The position numbers were made by a program, and so were the translations under genes. A model generated the notes under the pieces. That model ran no database searches, was not told the origin of the DNA, and saw only the letters and a list, made by a program, of their open reading frames with translations. From NCBI RefSeq assembly GCF_021458635.1, contig NZ_JAIRDQ010000006.1, positions 249,105 to 313,104 of the forward strand: a DNA stretch of 64,000 nt, written 5' to 3'. Shown in pieces: positions 1-9,019 of the stretch (positions within the stretch are counted from its first letter, which is position 1; every line of letters starts with the position of its first letter). This DNA is from Bradyrhizobium monzae (GTDB lineage Bacteria; Pseudomonadota; Alphaproteobacteria; Rhizobiales; Xanthobacteraceae).

Positions 1-595
1 CGGCGGGGAAGCCCGCCTCGCGAACCAGCTCGGCGAATTCCAGCGTCGTCACCGAGGCATGCTCCGACGGCTTGATGACGACGCAATTGCCGGCGGCAAG
101 CGCCGGCGCGAGCTTGTTGGCAAGCAGGCCCATCGGCGAATTCCAGGCAGTAATGAGCACGGCGACGCCGATCGGCTCGCGGCGCGTGAAGTCGAACACG
201 TCGCGCTGGTCGAGCGGGATGGTGTCGCCGAAGATCTTGTCGGCACAGCCCGCGAAAAACCGATAGGCGCGCGCAGCAAAGTGCATCTGTCCGTGCGTCT
301 CGCGGATGATCTTGCCGTTGTCGGTGCTCTCCATGATGGCGATGCGCTCGGCCTGCGCATCGAGCAGATCGGCGAGCTTGTTCAGCAAGTTCGCGCGGGC
401 AAGACCCGTGGTCTTATTCCAGACGGAATCATAGGCTCGTCTCGCCGCCGCAATGGCGTCAGCGACCTGCGCGGGGGTCGCCTGCGCGACCTGCGCCCAT
501 TCCTCGCGGCTGTAGGGGTTGATGGCGGCGAACCATTCCTGGTTCGCTGCGCTGACCGTCTCGTTGGCGATGGCAATTCCGTACTTCTTCGACAT
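1..595 (-). CDS. aldehyde dehydrogenase family protein (5' part, cut by window edge)
   Basis: Translating the minus strand from the ATG at 595 gives 198 residues beginning MSKKYGIAIAN. They contain typical NAD(P)-dependent aldehyde dehydrogenase N-terminal features: a NP-Y-S-E-W type opening, the AWNSPMG stretch that leads into the cofactor site, and the GNCVVIKPSEHAS segment where lysine contacts the cofactor phosphate. The catalytic cysteine and glutamate lie beyond the window. The gene is 60 nt downstream of the MBL-fold gene on the same strand and is the last visible member of the long minus-strand catabolic series. It probably oxidises an aldehyde intermediate to an acid; the substrate cannot be read from the sequence. 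Confidence 0.88.
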   Translation of the reverse strand, partial: MSKKYGIAIANETVSAANQEWFAAINPYSREEWAQVAQATPAQVADAIAAARRAYDSVWNKTTGLARANLLNKLADLLDAQAERIAIMESTDNGKIIRETHGQMHFAARAYRFFAGCADKIFGDTIPLDQRDVFDFTRREPIGVAVLITAWNSPMGLLANKLAPALAAGNCVVIKPSEHASVTTLEFAELVREAGFPA

Positions 596-655
596 GGTCG
601 GCTGTCTCCGCAACTGGCGAATGATGTGGATGGTGTGTCTGACGTCGGCTGGTGC

Positions 656-1459
656 TTAGGCAGGGTTTCCGAGGGGATCGGCGTCCAATCGCGCGATTCC
701 ATCGACCCCATCGCGGGCGGCGGGAAACAGCGAGAGCACCTGCCGGTCGTGACCGGGAATGATGTGCGACGGGCTATCGGCCAGCTTCTCGATGACCGCA
801 AAACCGTTCAGCATCTGGTTGGTGTCGAACAACACCGGGAATGGCCGGCGTCGCAGGATGTTGGCGTAATAGTGCGAGGCGTCCGAGGCCAGCACGACAT
901 AGCCGCGGCGCGTCTTCACCCTCACGACCTGAAGTCCCGCGGTATGGCCGCCAAGCCAGTGCAAGGATATCCCGTCGTCGAAATCTGAATTGGGATCGTG
1001 AAGGGTCACGCGCCCCTCAAAATTCCGCCGGACGATATGGCTGACGTCCTCGGCGTTGTAGGCCTTGTTCTGCGCGGCATCGCACATGCAGCGTCCGGTG
1101 CAGAAATGCATCTCGCGCTCCTGCACGTGATAGCGCGCTTGCGGAAACAAATCGTGGTTGCCGGCGTGATCCCAATGCACGTGGGTCAGGATGACATCCT
1201 TGACACTGTCCGGGTTGATATCGATCTGCTTCAGGCCTTCGGCGACCGGGCGCGTCACGGCGTAGTTGCGCGGCTTGCCTGCCGTCTCGTCGAAGCCGGT
1301 ATCGACGATTACGGTGCCGTTCGGGCCGACCAGCGCCCAGACAAAGAAATCCAGCGGCATCGGCGCATCAGGTACGCCGCTGCTGTCGATGAAGTTCTCC
1401 GACGCGCGACGCTCGTCTTTCCTGGCGTATCGGATCGCATAGATTTCATACTCGGACAT
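656..1459 (-). CDS. MBL-fold metallo-hydrolase (N-acyl homoserine lactonase-like)
   Basis: The protein has 267 residues from the ATG at 1459, 8 nt after the tctC-type stop. An upstream in-frame start at 1510 would overlap that gene and is less likely. The metal-binding signature is clear: THVHWDHAGN (HxHxDH), then GGHTAG, then ASDASHYY with the bridging aspartate, and finally IIPGHD with the last histidine. This set is typical of the lactonase/glyoxalase-II branch of the metallo-beta-lactamase superfamily. No signal peptide is seen, so it is probably cytoplasmic. In this operon it more likely opens a lactone or thioester intermediate of catabolism than a quorum signal, but that is inference. 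Confidence 0.88.
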   Translation of the reverse strand: MSEYEIYAIRYARKDERRASENFIDSSGVPDAPMPLDFFVWALVGPNGTVIVDTGFDETAGKPRNYAVTRPVAEGLKQIDINPDSVKDVILTHVHWDHAGNHDLFPQARYHVQEREMHFCTGRCMCDAAQNKAYNAEDVSHIVRRNFEGRVTLHDPNSDFDDGISLHWLGGHTAGLQVVRVKTRRGYVVLASDASHYYANILRRRPFPVLFDTNQMLNGFAVIEKLADSPSHIIPGHDRQVLSLFPAARDGVDGIARLDADPLGNPA

Positions 1460-1467
1460 GTCGGTCT

Positions 1468-2424
1468 CTACTGGCGCTCGATGCCAGCTTCCTTCGTTGT
1501 CGTGGCCCACAATTCGATGTCGTCCTTGACGTGCTTAGCGAAGTCGGCTGGCCCGATCCACTGAACCTCGAAGCCGATATCGGCGAGACGGCTCTGGATC
1601 TCAGGCTCCGCCAACACCTCGCGCACGCCCTCCGAGAGCTTTGCGACGACGTCCGGCGGCGTGTCCTTGGGAGCGAACAGGCCGGTCCATGCGGAGATAT
1701 TGATGAACGGGACGCCGCCCTCCTTCATGGTCGGGATCTCAGGAAACTGCGAGGCGCGAGCGAGATTCGTCGTTGCGAGCGCGCGGGCAGACCCGGCTTC
1801 CACCTGCGAAACAGCGGGCGCCATGTCCATGAACGTCATCGAGACACGCTGTGCGATGATGTCGGTCACGACCTGCGGACTATTCCGGTAGGGCACCGCG
1901 CCGATATCAATGCCCGCCCTTCGCTTGAATGCTTCGCCGGAGAGCTGCCCGAGCGCGTTGGCGTATCCGAACGTCAACGAGCCGGGCTTGCTCTTCGCGA
2001 GCGCGACGAGATCGCCAACACTCTTCACGGGCAGGCTGGGATCGATGATCAGAAAATAAGGAAACAGGCCGAACTGCGAAATCGGCACGAAATCGGCGAC
2101 GGGATCATACTGGATCGACTTCAGCATGCTGGGATTGGCGGCATGCGTAGACGTTCCGCCAACCAGCAGGGTATATCCGTCCGGCGCCGAACGTGCGGCC
2201 GCCATCGCGCCGAGCGCGCCGTTGGCGCCGACGCGATTGTCGATCACGATCGTCGTCTTCAGCAATTCCGACAGCCGCTGGAACACGATGCGCGCAACGC
2301 CATCGGTCCCGCTGCCGGGAGCAAACGGAGCGATGACGGTAATTCTCTGAGAGAGGTAGTTTTCCGCTGCCGCCAGACTCCAGTTCGACAGAAGCAGCGC
2401 GATCGTCAACACCAACACCCGCAC
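1468..2424 (-). CDS. tripartite tricarboxylate transporter (Bug/TctC-type) substrate-binding protein
   Basis: The 318-residue protein starts at a GTG (2424) preceded by a strong AGGGAGG ribosome-binding site. An N-terminal hydrophobic signal peptide (VLTIALLLSNWSLAAA) is followed by ITVIAPFAPGSGTDGVAR, the hallmark start of the mature Bug fold, and by DNRVGANGALG. Such periplasmic receptors bind carboxylates and normally serve the TctAB membrane proteins. No tctA or tctB is visible here, so it is an orphan receptor that may work with a distant TctAB or feed sensing. It sits between the 3-hydroxyisobutyrate-dehydrogenase-type gene (59 nt upstream) and the MBL-fold gene (8 nt downstream). Confidence 0.92.
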   Translation of the reverse strand: MRVLVLTIALLLSNWSLAAAENYLSQRITVIAPFAPGSGTDGVARIVFQRLSELLKTTIVIDNRVGANGALGAMAAARSAPDGYTLLVGGTSTHAANPSMLKSIQYDPVADFVPISQFGLFPYFLIIDPSLPVKSVGDLVALAKSKPGSLTFGYANALGQLSGEAFKRRAGIDIGAVPYRNSPQVVTDIIAQRVSMTFMDMAPAVSQVEAGSARALATTNLARASQFPEIPTMKEGGVPFINISAWTGLFAPKDTPPDVVAKLSEGVREVLAEPEIQSRLADIGFEVQWIGPADFAKHVKDDIELWATTTKEAGIERQ

Positions 2425-2483
2425 GAATCCCTCCCTTTGATTATTCGTCTTTTTGGTTCAAGCCGATCGCCGGCGCCTGACCG

Positions 2484-3371
2484 CTACTTCGAAGAGCGCT
2501 CGATGATCTTGACGATGACCGGCCAGTAGTTCGCGCCGAAACCGGCCTGGGACGCTTCGGTCAGAAGGCTTGCGCCAAGCGCAGCTTCTCTCGCCTCGAT
2601 CCCGGCGTCCTTCGCCATGTCGAGCGCATAGGAGACGTCCTTGTGCATGTAGTCGGTCGAGAACACGCGCTCGGGGAACTCCCGCGCGGCAACGGCCTTG
2701 TAGCCATGATTGCGCAGCGCAAAGCTGTCCGCTGAGCCCTTGGAAAAGGCATCAAACAAGGTCTCGGTCGACACGCCCGCGGAGTTTGCGATCGCGACGG
2801 CTTCGCACAGCGCAGTCACGGTCCCGACCACGACCATGTTGTTGAGGATCTTCACCACCTGGCCCGATCCGACATCACCGCAATGCGTGACCTCACTGGC
2901 AAAGCAGCGCAGCAGCGGTTCGATGCGCGCGAAAACGCCAGCGGTCGCGCCGACGAAAATCGCAAGCGTCCCCGCCTCGGCCGCCGCCCGCGTCCGGGCA
3001 ACCGGCGCATCGGCATAGTCGGCTCCCTTTGCGCCGAAGGCAGCGGCCAGCTCGCGGGTCGGCTTCAGCGGGCTGGTCGAGAGATCGACGATGGTTTGGC
3101 CGGCGCGCGCCGACTCCAGCAACCCACCCGGCATCTCGCATATCTTCTTGAGGTGCTCGCCGCTCGGCATCGAAATAAAAACGATGTCGGCCTTCGCGAC
3201 GGCGGATACCGACCCGACATCGGTTGCGCCAACCTGTACCAGGCGGGCCACCGGTTCGGCGTTAATGTCGTGGATCAGCACCTTTTGCTTCGTCTTCTGC
3301 ACGAGATGCCGGCACATGGGTTCACCCATGACGCCTAAACCGATGAAGCCGAAGGTCGAAGATCCAGTCAT
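2484..3371 (-). CDS. NAD(P)-dependent beta-hydroxyacid dehydrogenase (3-hydroxyisobutyrate dehydrogenase family)
   Basis: This 295-residue protein has the usual family length. The N-terminal Rossmann motif is FGFIGLGVMGEPM. The substrate-binding region reads DAPVARTRAAAEAGTLAIFVGA (the common form is DAPVSGG), and the catalytic lysine is in GSGQVVKILNNM. Family members reversibly oxidise beta-hydroxyacids such as 3-hydroxyisobutyrate, tartronate or 2-(hydroxymethyl)glutarate to the semialdehyde. The altered DAPVART motif suggests a substrate different from that of classical MmsB. It lies 35 nt after livF and upstream of the binding-protein gene, and an aldehyde dehydrogenase that could take its product is encoded further along the same strand. 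Confidence 0.9.
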   Translation of the reverse strand: MTGSSTFGFIGLGVMGEPMCRHLVQKTKQKVLIHDINAEPVARLVQVGATDVGSVSAVAKADIVFISMPSGEHLKKICEMPGGLLESARAGQTIVDLSTSPLKPTRELAAAFGAKGADYADAPVARTRAAAEAGTLAIFVGATAGVFARIEPLLRCFASEVTHCGDVGSGQVVKILNNMVVVGTVTALCEAVAIANSAGVSTETLFDAFSKGSADSFALRNHGYKAVAAREFPERVFSTDYMHKDVSYALDMAKDAGIEAREAALGASLLTEASQAGFGANYWPVIVKIIERSSK

Positions 3372-3406
3372 GTCAAAACTCCGGAATTTCCAGACAGTGA
3401 GAACGT

Positions 3407-4114
3407 TCAGATACCGAGATAGGCCCGGCGCACATAGTCGCTTGCGAGCAGCTCCTGGCCCTTCCCGCTCAGCGCGACCGCGCCGGTTTCCAGCACGAAG
3501 GCCTCGTGGCAGAGGTTGAGGGCAAGCTTTGCATTCTGCTCCACCAGGATGATCGACATCCCGATATCGCGGTTGATCTCGCCGATGATGCGCGCGATCT
3601 CGTCGACGATGATCGGAGCAAGCCCGAGCGATGGCTCATCGAGGAGCAATAGGCGTGGCCGCGCCATCAGAGCGCGGCCGATGGCAACCATCTGTTGCTC
3701 GCCGCCCGACAGCGAGCCCGCCATCTGGCTGCGCCGCTCCACCAGACGGGGGAAATATCCGTAGATCTGGTCCAGCGTCTTCTTCTGCTGCGCCTTGTCG
3801 CGCTGCGAGTAGCCACCCACCAGCAGATTATCGAGCACGCTCATCTGCGGGAAGACGCGCCGCCCTTCCGGCGACAGCGCGATCCCGCGCCCAACACGCT
3901 GGGAGGCAGAAACGCCATCGATGCGTTCGCCGTCGAAATGGATCTCCCCGCCGCTCACCGGTTTGAGGCCGATAATCGCCTTCATCGTGGTGGTCTTGCC
4001 CGCGCCGTTCGAACCGATGAGCGACACGATCGCCCCGTCGGCGACGGACAGGCTCAAATTGCGGACCGCTGTGAGCGGACCGTAGCAGACGCTGATCCCG
4101 CGCACATCAAGCAT
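3407..4114 (-). CDS. livF: branched-chain amino acid-type ABC transporter ATP-binding protein LivF
   Basis: This is the second ATPase of the HAAT-type importer, 235 residues from the ATG at 4114 (MLDVRGISV). That start overlaps the livG stop by 8 nt; the farther in-frame start at 4144 would overlap more. Walker A is GSNGAGKTT, the signature is LSGGEQQM, Walker B is RLLLLDEPSLGL, and the switch histidine region is ILVEQN. The LivF type is indicated by the short length and by LLLDEPSLGLAP. It works with LivG on the cytoplasmic face of LivHM. Confidence 0.95.
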   Translation of the reverse strand: MLDVRGISVCYGPLTAVRNLSLSVADGAIVSLIGSNGAGKTTTMKAIIGLKPVSGGEIHFDGERIDGVSASQRVGRGIALSPEGRRVFPQMSVLDNLLVGGYSQRDKAQQKKTLDQIYGYFPRLVERRSQMAGSLSGGEQQMVAIGRALMARPRLLLLDEPSLGLAPIIVDEIARIIGEINRDIGMSIILVEQNAKLALNLCHEAFVLETGAVALSGKGQELLASDYVRRAYLGI

Positions 4115-4868
4115 GGACCGCCTCCTTGCCGAGATAAGCCTCAATCACGACCGGGTTCGAGACGACTTCCGCAGGCGTTCCTTGCGCGATCAGCGTACCG
4201 TGGTCCAGCACCACGACGCGATTGCACAGGCCCATGACGGTGCGCATGTGATGCTCGACCATCACCATCGTCACGCCGCGCTCCGCCTTCACCCGACGCA
4301 GAACCGAGGCGAGCTCGGCCGCCTCCTCCGGATTGAGGCCGGCGACGGGCTCATCCAGCATCAGCAGCCTGGGTTCGCTGGCCAACGCGATCGCGACGCC
4401 GAGACGTCGCTGCTCACCATAGGATAGCTCGCGCGCCTTCAAGCCTACGCGGCGCGTCAGCCCGAGCAAATCGAGCACATGGAGCGCTCTATTTTCCGCC
4501 TCTGCTCGCCACTTACCCGAGAAAAACCCTCCCCACAGCCCGGTCAGGTTCGAGCCCAGCGTCCCGCGCGCCGCGTTTTCGATGACCGTCGCCTCAGGGT
4601 AGATGGTCGCGGCCTGGAAGGTGCGCGACAGCCCCTGGCGAACCGTGCGGTTGGCCGGCTGCCCCGAGATGTCGCGGCCCAGAAACCGGACCGTTCCCGC
4701 CGAAGGTCGCAACACGCCGGAGATCACGTTGAACAACGTGGTCTTGCCCGCGCCATTCGGGCCGATCAAGCCGAGAAAGTCACCCTCATTGACATCGAAG
4801 GAGACGGTCCGGACCGCAACGAGGCCACCGAAGGACCGCTTCAAACTATCGACTTGGAGCATGCTCAT
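4107..4868 (-). CDS. livG: branched-chain amino acid-type ABC transporter ATP-binding protein LivG
   Basis: The 253-residue ATPase carries Walker A GPNGAGKTT, a LivG-type signature LSYGEQRRL, Walker B RLLMLDEPVAGLNPEE and the switch region VMVEHHM. The ATG at 4868 overlaps the livM stop in an ATGA arrangement, so the two are likely translationally coupled. The C-terminal tail after IEAYLG is the usual LivG end. Substrate choice in this importer family is set by the periplasmic binding protein, so this gene says nothing about the ligand. Confidence 0.95.
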   Translation of the reverse strand: MSMLQVDSLKRSFGGLVAVRTVSFDVNEGDFLGLIGPNGAGKTTLFNVISGVLRPSAGTVRFLGRDISGQPANRTVRQGLSRTFQAATIYPEATVIENAARGTLGSNLTGLWGGFFSGKWRAEAENRALHVLDLLGLTRRVGLKARELSYGEQRRLGVAIALASEPRLLMLDEPVAGLNPEEAAELASVLRRVKAERGVTMVMVEHHMRTVMGLCNRVVVLDHGTLIAQGTPAEVVSNPVVIEAYLGKEAVHA

Positions 4869-5851
4869 GGCACTTCCTCGACCACGCGCGTTGCGTTGGC
4901 CGGTGCAACGTGTTGGCGCGCGCGCCAGGTGTGGACGAGGCTCGCCAGGCCGTTCGGCACGAACATCAGGCAGAGGACCAGCATCGTTCCGTAAATGATG
5001 TGCTGCAATCCTTCGGTGGATCGCAGCAATTCCGGCAAGGGCGTGAGGACAAGCACGCCGACCACGGGACCCAACACGCCGTCGCGGCCGCCGACCACCA
5101 GCATGGTCAGGTAAGAGACCGACTCCCAGAACGTGTAGGAATCCGGCGAGATGAAACGGAGATAGTGCGTCGACAACGCACCGGCAAAGCCCGCGATGCC
5201 GGAGCCGATGGTAAAGGCGATCACCTGGACGCGATGCGTATCGATGCCGCTGGACTCGGTGAGGCGCTGGTTCTCGGCGGTGGCCGCCATCATCGTTCCC
5301 AGGGGCGACCGATACAGCAGCCAGGTCAGAAGCAGCGTCACCAACGCGCAGCCGAGCGCAAAGGGATAGAATTGCGGCTTGGCGCGAAGCACATATCCGA
5401 CGATCGAGATCGGAGGCACGCCCACCAGCCCGTTGGCGCCGCCGGTGATCGAGCTCATGTCCAGCGCGAGCAACACCGCGATCTGGCTAAACGCAAAGGC
5501 CACCAGCACGAAATAGACGCCGCGCAGACGAAGGATGATCCAGCCAAGGGCAGCCGCGATGACGGCCGCAACCAGTCCTGCGACGAACAGGGTCAGCAGC
5601 GGCGGCCAGCCCTTCATCGACAGCAGCGCCGAAACGTAGCCGCCGACCAGCGCAAAGCCGCCATGGCCCATCGAGAGCTGCCCCGCCCGAGCAATGATGG
5701 CGAGGCCGAGCACCAGCATGAGATTGATGCAGCCGACTGTCGCCAAATGAATATAGAACTGGTTCGGCGCGAACCAGGGCAGCAGCACGGCAACGGCGAC
5801 TGCCACGCCGACCCCGACAAGGTGCACAGGCTTGGTGGTTGGAAGGGTCAC
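4865..5851 (-). CDS. livM: branched-chain amino acid-type ABC transporter permease LivM
   Basis: This is a 328-residue polytopic inner-membrane permease starting at GTG 5851, which overlaps the livH stop as GTGA. It has hydrophobic segments through most of its length and the LivM-typical motif GQLSMGHGGFALVGGYVSALL near the N-terminus. The cytoplasmic coupling region includes NQRLTESSGIDTHRVQVIAF, matching the EAA-like loop of this family. It forms the translocation pore together with LivH. Confidence 0.94.
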   Translation of the reverse strand: MTLPTTKPVHLVGVGVAVAVAVLLPWFAPNQFYIHLATVGCINLMLVLGLAIIARAGQLSMGHGGFALVGGYVSALLSMKGWPPLLTLFVAGLVAAVIAAALGWIILRLRGVYFVLVAFAFSQIAVLLALDMSSITGGANGLVGVPPISIVGYVLRAKPQFYPFALGCALVTLLLTWLLYRSPLGTMMAATAENQRLTESSGIDTHRVQVIAFTIGSGIAGFAGALSTHYLRFISPDSYTFWESVSYLTMLVVGGRDGVLGPVVGVLVLTPLPELLRSTEGLQHIIYGTMLVLCLMFVPNGLASLVHTWRARQHVAPANATRVVEEVP

Positions 5852-6723
5852 GCCTCACGCTCCTTTCGGCCGAGCAAGCCTTGCGGGCGCAGCAGCACGA
5901 CGGCGATCACGACCAGGAACTGGAGAATCTCTGCCAACGAGGCGCTGACGAACGTTCCGGCGAAGCTCTCGATCAAGCCGATCAGCAATCCGCCCACAAC
6001 CGCGCCGGGGACGCTGCCGAGTCCCCCGATGACGACGATGACGAAGGCCTTCAACGTCGGTGCCAGACCGATAAAGGGCGACACCGAAAGCACCGGCGCC
6101 ATCAGGACGCCGGCAAATGCTGCGAGGCTGACGCCCAGCACGAACGCGGCGGGAAAGATGACGTCGACGCGAATGCCCTGCACCTGGGCAATCTCCGCGT
6201 CCTGGGCCACAGCCCGCATGGCGCGGCCGATCCTTGTGTGGACGACCAGCAGATTGAGCGACACCACGGCGAGGATCGCACCGATAATGACGACCAGCCG
6301 CGACCATGGAAATACGATCCCGCCGATGGACAGAACGCCCGAGACGACGGGCGGCACAGTGCGTGCCGACGATCCCCACATCAGCAGCGCGCTGTTCTGG
6401 ATGATGAGGGCGACGCCGACGGAGGCAATCATGCCGTTGATCTCGTTGCCGCGAAACCGGCGAAACACGACCCGTTCCATCGCGAGCCCAAGCAAAGCCG
6501 TTGCGCCCACGGCGAGCAGGACACTGACCGCGAACGGCATCTCGTTGCTGCCATAGAGGATGGCGAACAGGAAGGCGCCGACCATGTAGAACTCACCATG
6601 CGCGAAATTGACGATGCGCATGATACCGAACACCATGGTGAAGCCGATGGCCATCAGCACATAGATCATGCCTACCATGAGCCCGTTGACGACGGTCTGG
6701 GCCAATATGATGTCCATGCTCAC
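5848..6723 (-). CDS. livH: branched-chain amino acid-type ABC transporter permease LivH
   Basis: This is a 291-residue polytopic permease with the LivH motif GIMRIVNFAHGEFYMVGA near the N-terminus and a coupling loop AMRAVAQDAEIAQVQGIRVD. Two starts are possible, GTG at 6723 and ATG at 6717. GGAGG lies 9 nt before the GTG, which favours 6723. The gene follows the binding-protein gene by 63 nt and overlaps livM. Confidence 0.94.
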   Translation of the reverse strand: MSMDIILAQTVVNGLMVGMIYVLMAIGFTMVFGIMRIVNFAHGEFYMVGAFLFAILYGSNEMPFAVSVLLAVGATALLGLAMERVVFRRFRGNEINGMIASVGVALIIQNSALLMWGSSARTVPPVVSGVLSIGGIVFPWSRLVVIIGAILAVVSLNLLVVHTRIGRAMRAVAQDAEIAQVQGIRVDVIFPAAFVLGVSLAAFAGVLMAPVLSVSPFIGLAPTLKAFVIVVIGGLGSVPGAVVGGLLIGLIESFAGTFVSASLAEILQFLVVIAVVLLRPQGLLGRKEREA

Positions 6724-6786
6724 GGGACGACGCCTCCAATCGTAGCGGCGAGGCGCGGAAAGCGCCCCGCCTGTTTCAGCGACCGC

Positions 6787-7947
6787 TCACTTGCACGCGT
6801 TGACGTCGCAGGTCGCAACCTTCGTGACGACGCCGTCCTTGATCTGCCCGACATAGAACGGAAGATCGATCTGGTGCTTGATTCCGTATTTCTGCTCGCC
6901 GGTCCAGCCCGCCTCGCCCATCGCGGTCGGGACATCGGACAATCCATCCAGCGTCGTTGCGATCTTGGTCGTGTCGTCCACGGACCCCGCCTTCTTCATG
7001 GCCGTGAACAACATCTGCAGGCCGACGTAGAAGAATGGGCTGAAGCCGTTCATGTTCTGCCCGTACTTGGCCTTGAACCGGGCGACGTAAGCCGCCGTAT
7101 CCGGCAAGCCCGTGTCAATCGGCAGGTGAACATAGGTCCCTTCGGCCGCTTCCTTGCCAGCGACCTTCAGCATTTCGGCCGAGACATCGCCGCCGGTGAC
7201 AAACACCGGACCGCGATAACCCAATTCACGGGCCTGCTTGAGGATGAGACCGGCGGTGGTCGGCGAATTGCCGCCGAGCTCGAGGCCATCGGCTTTCATC
7301 AAGAGGCGGGTAAGGATGGGGACGAAGTCGACGCGTTCGCGCTCGAAATACTCGACCTGCAGCTTCGCGCCGGCTTTGGCGTAGGAGTTAAAATTCGCCA
7401 CGCCGATCTGCTGCCCGGTCTCATCATTGGGAAGCAGCGAAACCACCTGCTTCGCCGACGTGCTCTTCATCAGCCACGCCACCTGCGGGTCGGAGAATTC
7501 GCCGGTCGTGATCACCGGACGGTAGGCAAACGGCGCGTCAGCGCCGAGGGCCCGCGGCGTGAAGGCGAGCGTCATGGTGATGACTTTGCCTGATGTAGTC
7601 TGGTCCTTGGTCGCCACCGCCGCAGCCGAGCCCATCGGGCCGACCACGAAATGAATGCCGTCCTGAATCATCAGGCGATCCATCGCCGTGACCGCGTCAG
7701 CGGCGCGGTAGCGGTCGTCATATTGCTTGATCAGGATCTTGTAGCGCTTGCCGCCGACATCGAGGCCGCCGTCCTTGTTGACGTCTTCAGCGGCAAAATC
7801 GGTGGCGGCGAGCATGCCTTCGGCGAACGCGGCACCGGCACCGGAAAAGCTGGCGTGCACGCCAATCGTGACACTGTCTTCGGCCCAGGCGGCGCCGGAA
7901 CAGGTGACCAGTGCAGCCAGGACGGCAATCAACTCAAAACGCTTCAT
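6787..7947 (-). CDS. HAAT-family ABC transporter substrate-binding protein (LivK-like)
   Basis: The 386-residue periplasmic receptor has a Sec signal peptide (LIAVLAALVTCSGAAWA) and then DSVTIGVHASFSGAGAAFAEG, the start of the Peripla_BP_6 fold. Further family features are FVVGPMGSAAAVA and GQQIGVANFNSYAKAGAK. A GGGAGAGATTGGA segment precedes the ATG at 7947. It is the receptor of the LivHMGF importer encoded just downstream. Members bind amino acids, amides, aromatic acids or other small organic acids. The neighbouring carboxylate enzymes make a carboxylate the more likely ligand, as inference. Confidence 0.92.
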   Translation of the reverse strand: MKRFELIAVLAALVTCSGAAWAEDSVTIGVHASFSGAGAAFAEGMLAATDFAAEDVNKDGGLDVGGKRYKILIKQYDDRYRAADAVTAMDRLMIQDGIHFVVGPMGSAAAVATKDQTTSGKVITMTLAFTPRALGADAPFAYRPVITTGEFSDPQVAWLMKSTSAKQVVSLLPNDETGQQIGVANFNSYAKAGAKLQVEYFERERVDFVPILTRLLMKADGLELGGNSPTTAGLILKQARELGYRGPVFVTGGDVSAEMLKVAGKEAAEGTYVHLPIDTGLPDTAAYVARFKAKYGQNMNGFSPFFYVGLQMLFTAMKKAGSVDDTTKIATTLDGLSDVPTAMGEAGWTGEQKYGIKHQIDLPFYVGQIKDGVVTKVATCDVNACK

Positions 7948-8071
7948 TCCAATCTCTCCCCAGATGTTGCTCTTGTCTGCCTTGCTCGTTTGTTTTCAGG
8001 CTCGGCTTTGGTCAGGTGATGCTTGTTGCTTGCGATGGCGGCCAAGCCGCCATCGCCCTCATTCGCGGGTC

Positions 8072-9019
8072 TTAGGGAACCCAGTTGGTCTCCTCCGGCT
8101 CATGCGTTCCGCGCGGCGCGAAGACGACCTTCTTCGGAGCCGCTCGCGTGCCGCGGCCCTGCAACAGACGCGAAACGGTCGCGAGGTCCTTCACCTTCTC
8201 GATCGTCTCGAGCCGCTCAAACAGCGGAGCGACGTCATCGCGCGGCAGGACGGCGCCAACGTCCTGATCGAACTGATCCCAGAGATCGGCGCCCGGCGGC
8301 GATTGGACCGCGAGGAGATCGAGCGCTTCCGGTCCCGATGAGTCATCGCCAGAAGCGAGCCGTTCGCCGCTCAGCATCTCTTGGCAGGACGCCTCGTCCA
8401 TCGCTTCGGCCAGCAACGCGGCGAGCAGCGCATTGCTCAGGCTTTGACCGACCAGGAATGCTTCAACTCCGCCTTGCCCTGCCGCAGGATTGCCGGCATT
8501 TGCCACGCTCGCCATGACCAGCGCAGCTGCAGTCTTCGCACGATTCAGTCCGAGCAATCGGGCCGCCGCTGCGACACTGCCCAGCACGGCAGCTCCAAGC
8601 TGGCCGGCCGACGGCTGTGACCGCGAGATCTCGGCGCCTGCAATCAACGCGTCGATGAACTCCTGACCGGCTTTTCCACGCTCCTCGCAGAGGGCGAACA
8701 GCGCGACGACAAAGGCCGCATTCGCAGCGTCGGGCACCGACTTGGATGCGGCGGCGACCGCTGTGGCGTTGATGAGCGCGGCAGCGACCGCGCTGGTGCG
8801 CCGTTCGGTGCCGAACACGAGCGAGGAGCCGCCGCTCGCCGCGACACCTGATGTCGCAAGCAAGGCCGTCGTGATAGCGGCCGACGCACCTGACAAAGTC
8901 TTGCCGAACGTCATGATGATCGCGGCCTTGACGCGTCCGGCAGCCTTCGCGTCGCGCGGCTGCGGATCATAGCTAATGATCCGCTCCGCCAGGCCCGACA
9001 TCGTGGCGCTGACGCTCAT
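8072..9019 (-). CDS. short divergent MmgE/PrpD-family-like protein
   Basis: The 315-residue protein starts at ATG 9019 and overlaps the dehydrogenase stop (ATGA). Its helical region resembles the N-terminal domain of MmgE/PrpD proteins, which include 2-methylcitrate dehydratase and cis-aconitate decarboxylase. Matching features are SGGSSLVFGTERRTSAVAAALINATAV-like spacing, AGAEISRSQPSAGQ, and the Ala/Gly-rich SVAAAARLLGLNRAKTAAAL helix. It differs from the family in being much shorter than the usual 450-500 residues and in lacking the His/Asp-Asp motif that normally follows the Asn-Gly turn (here AAASKSVPD). The C-terminal MmgE/PrpD domain is absent. It may be a non-catalytic or altered subunit acting with the adjacent dehydrogenase. 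Family assignment is by eye and moderate. Confidence 0.6.
   Translation of the reverse strand: MSVSATMSGLAERIISYDPQPRDAKAAGRVKAAIIMTFGKTLSGASAAITTALLATSGVAASGGSSLVFGTERRTSAVAAALINATAVAAASKSVPDAANAAFVVALFALCEERGKAGQEFIDALIAGAEISRSQPSAGQLGAAVLGSVAAAARLLGLNRAKTAAALVMASVANAGNPAAGQGGVEAFLVGQSLSNALLAALLAEAMDEASCQEMLSGERLASGDDSSGPEALDLLAVQSPPGADLWDQFDQDVGAVLPRDDVAPLFERLETIEKVKDLATVSRLLQGRGTRAAPKKVVFAPRGTHEPEETNWVP

Noticed and set aside
4910..7593. Two long plus-strand frames over the liv genes
   Set aside because: Antisense shadows of livM, livH and the binding-protein gene, which carry clear family motifs.
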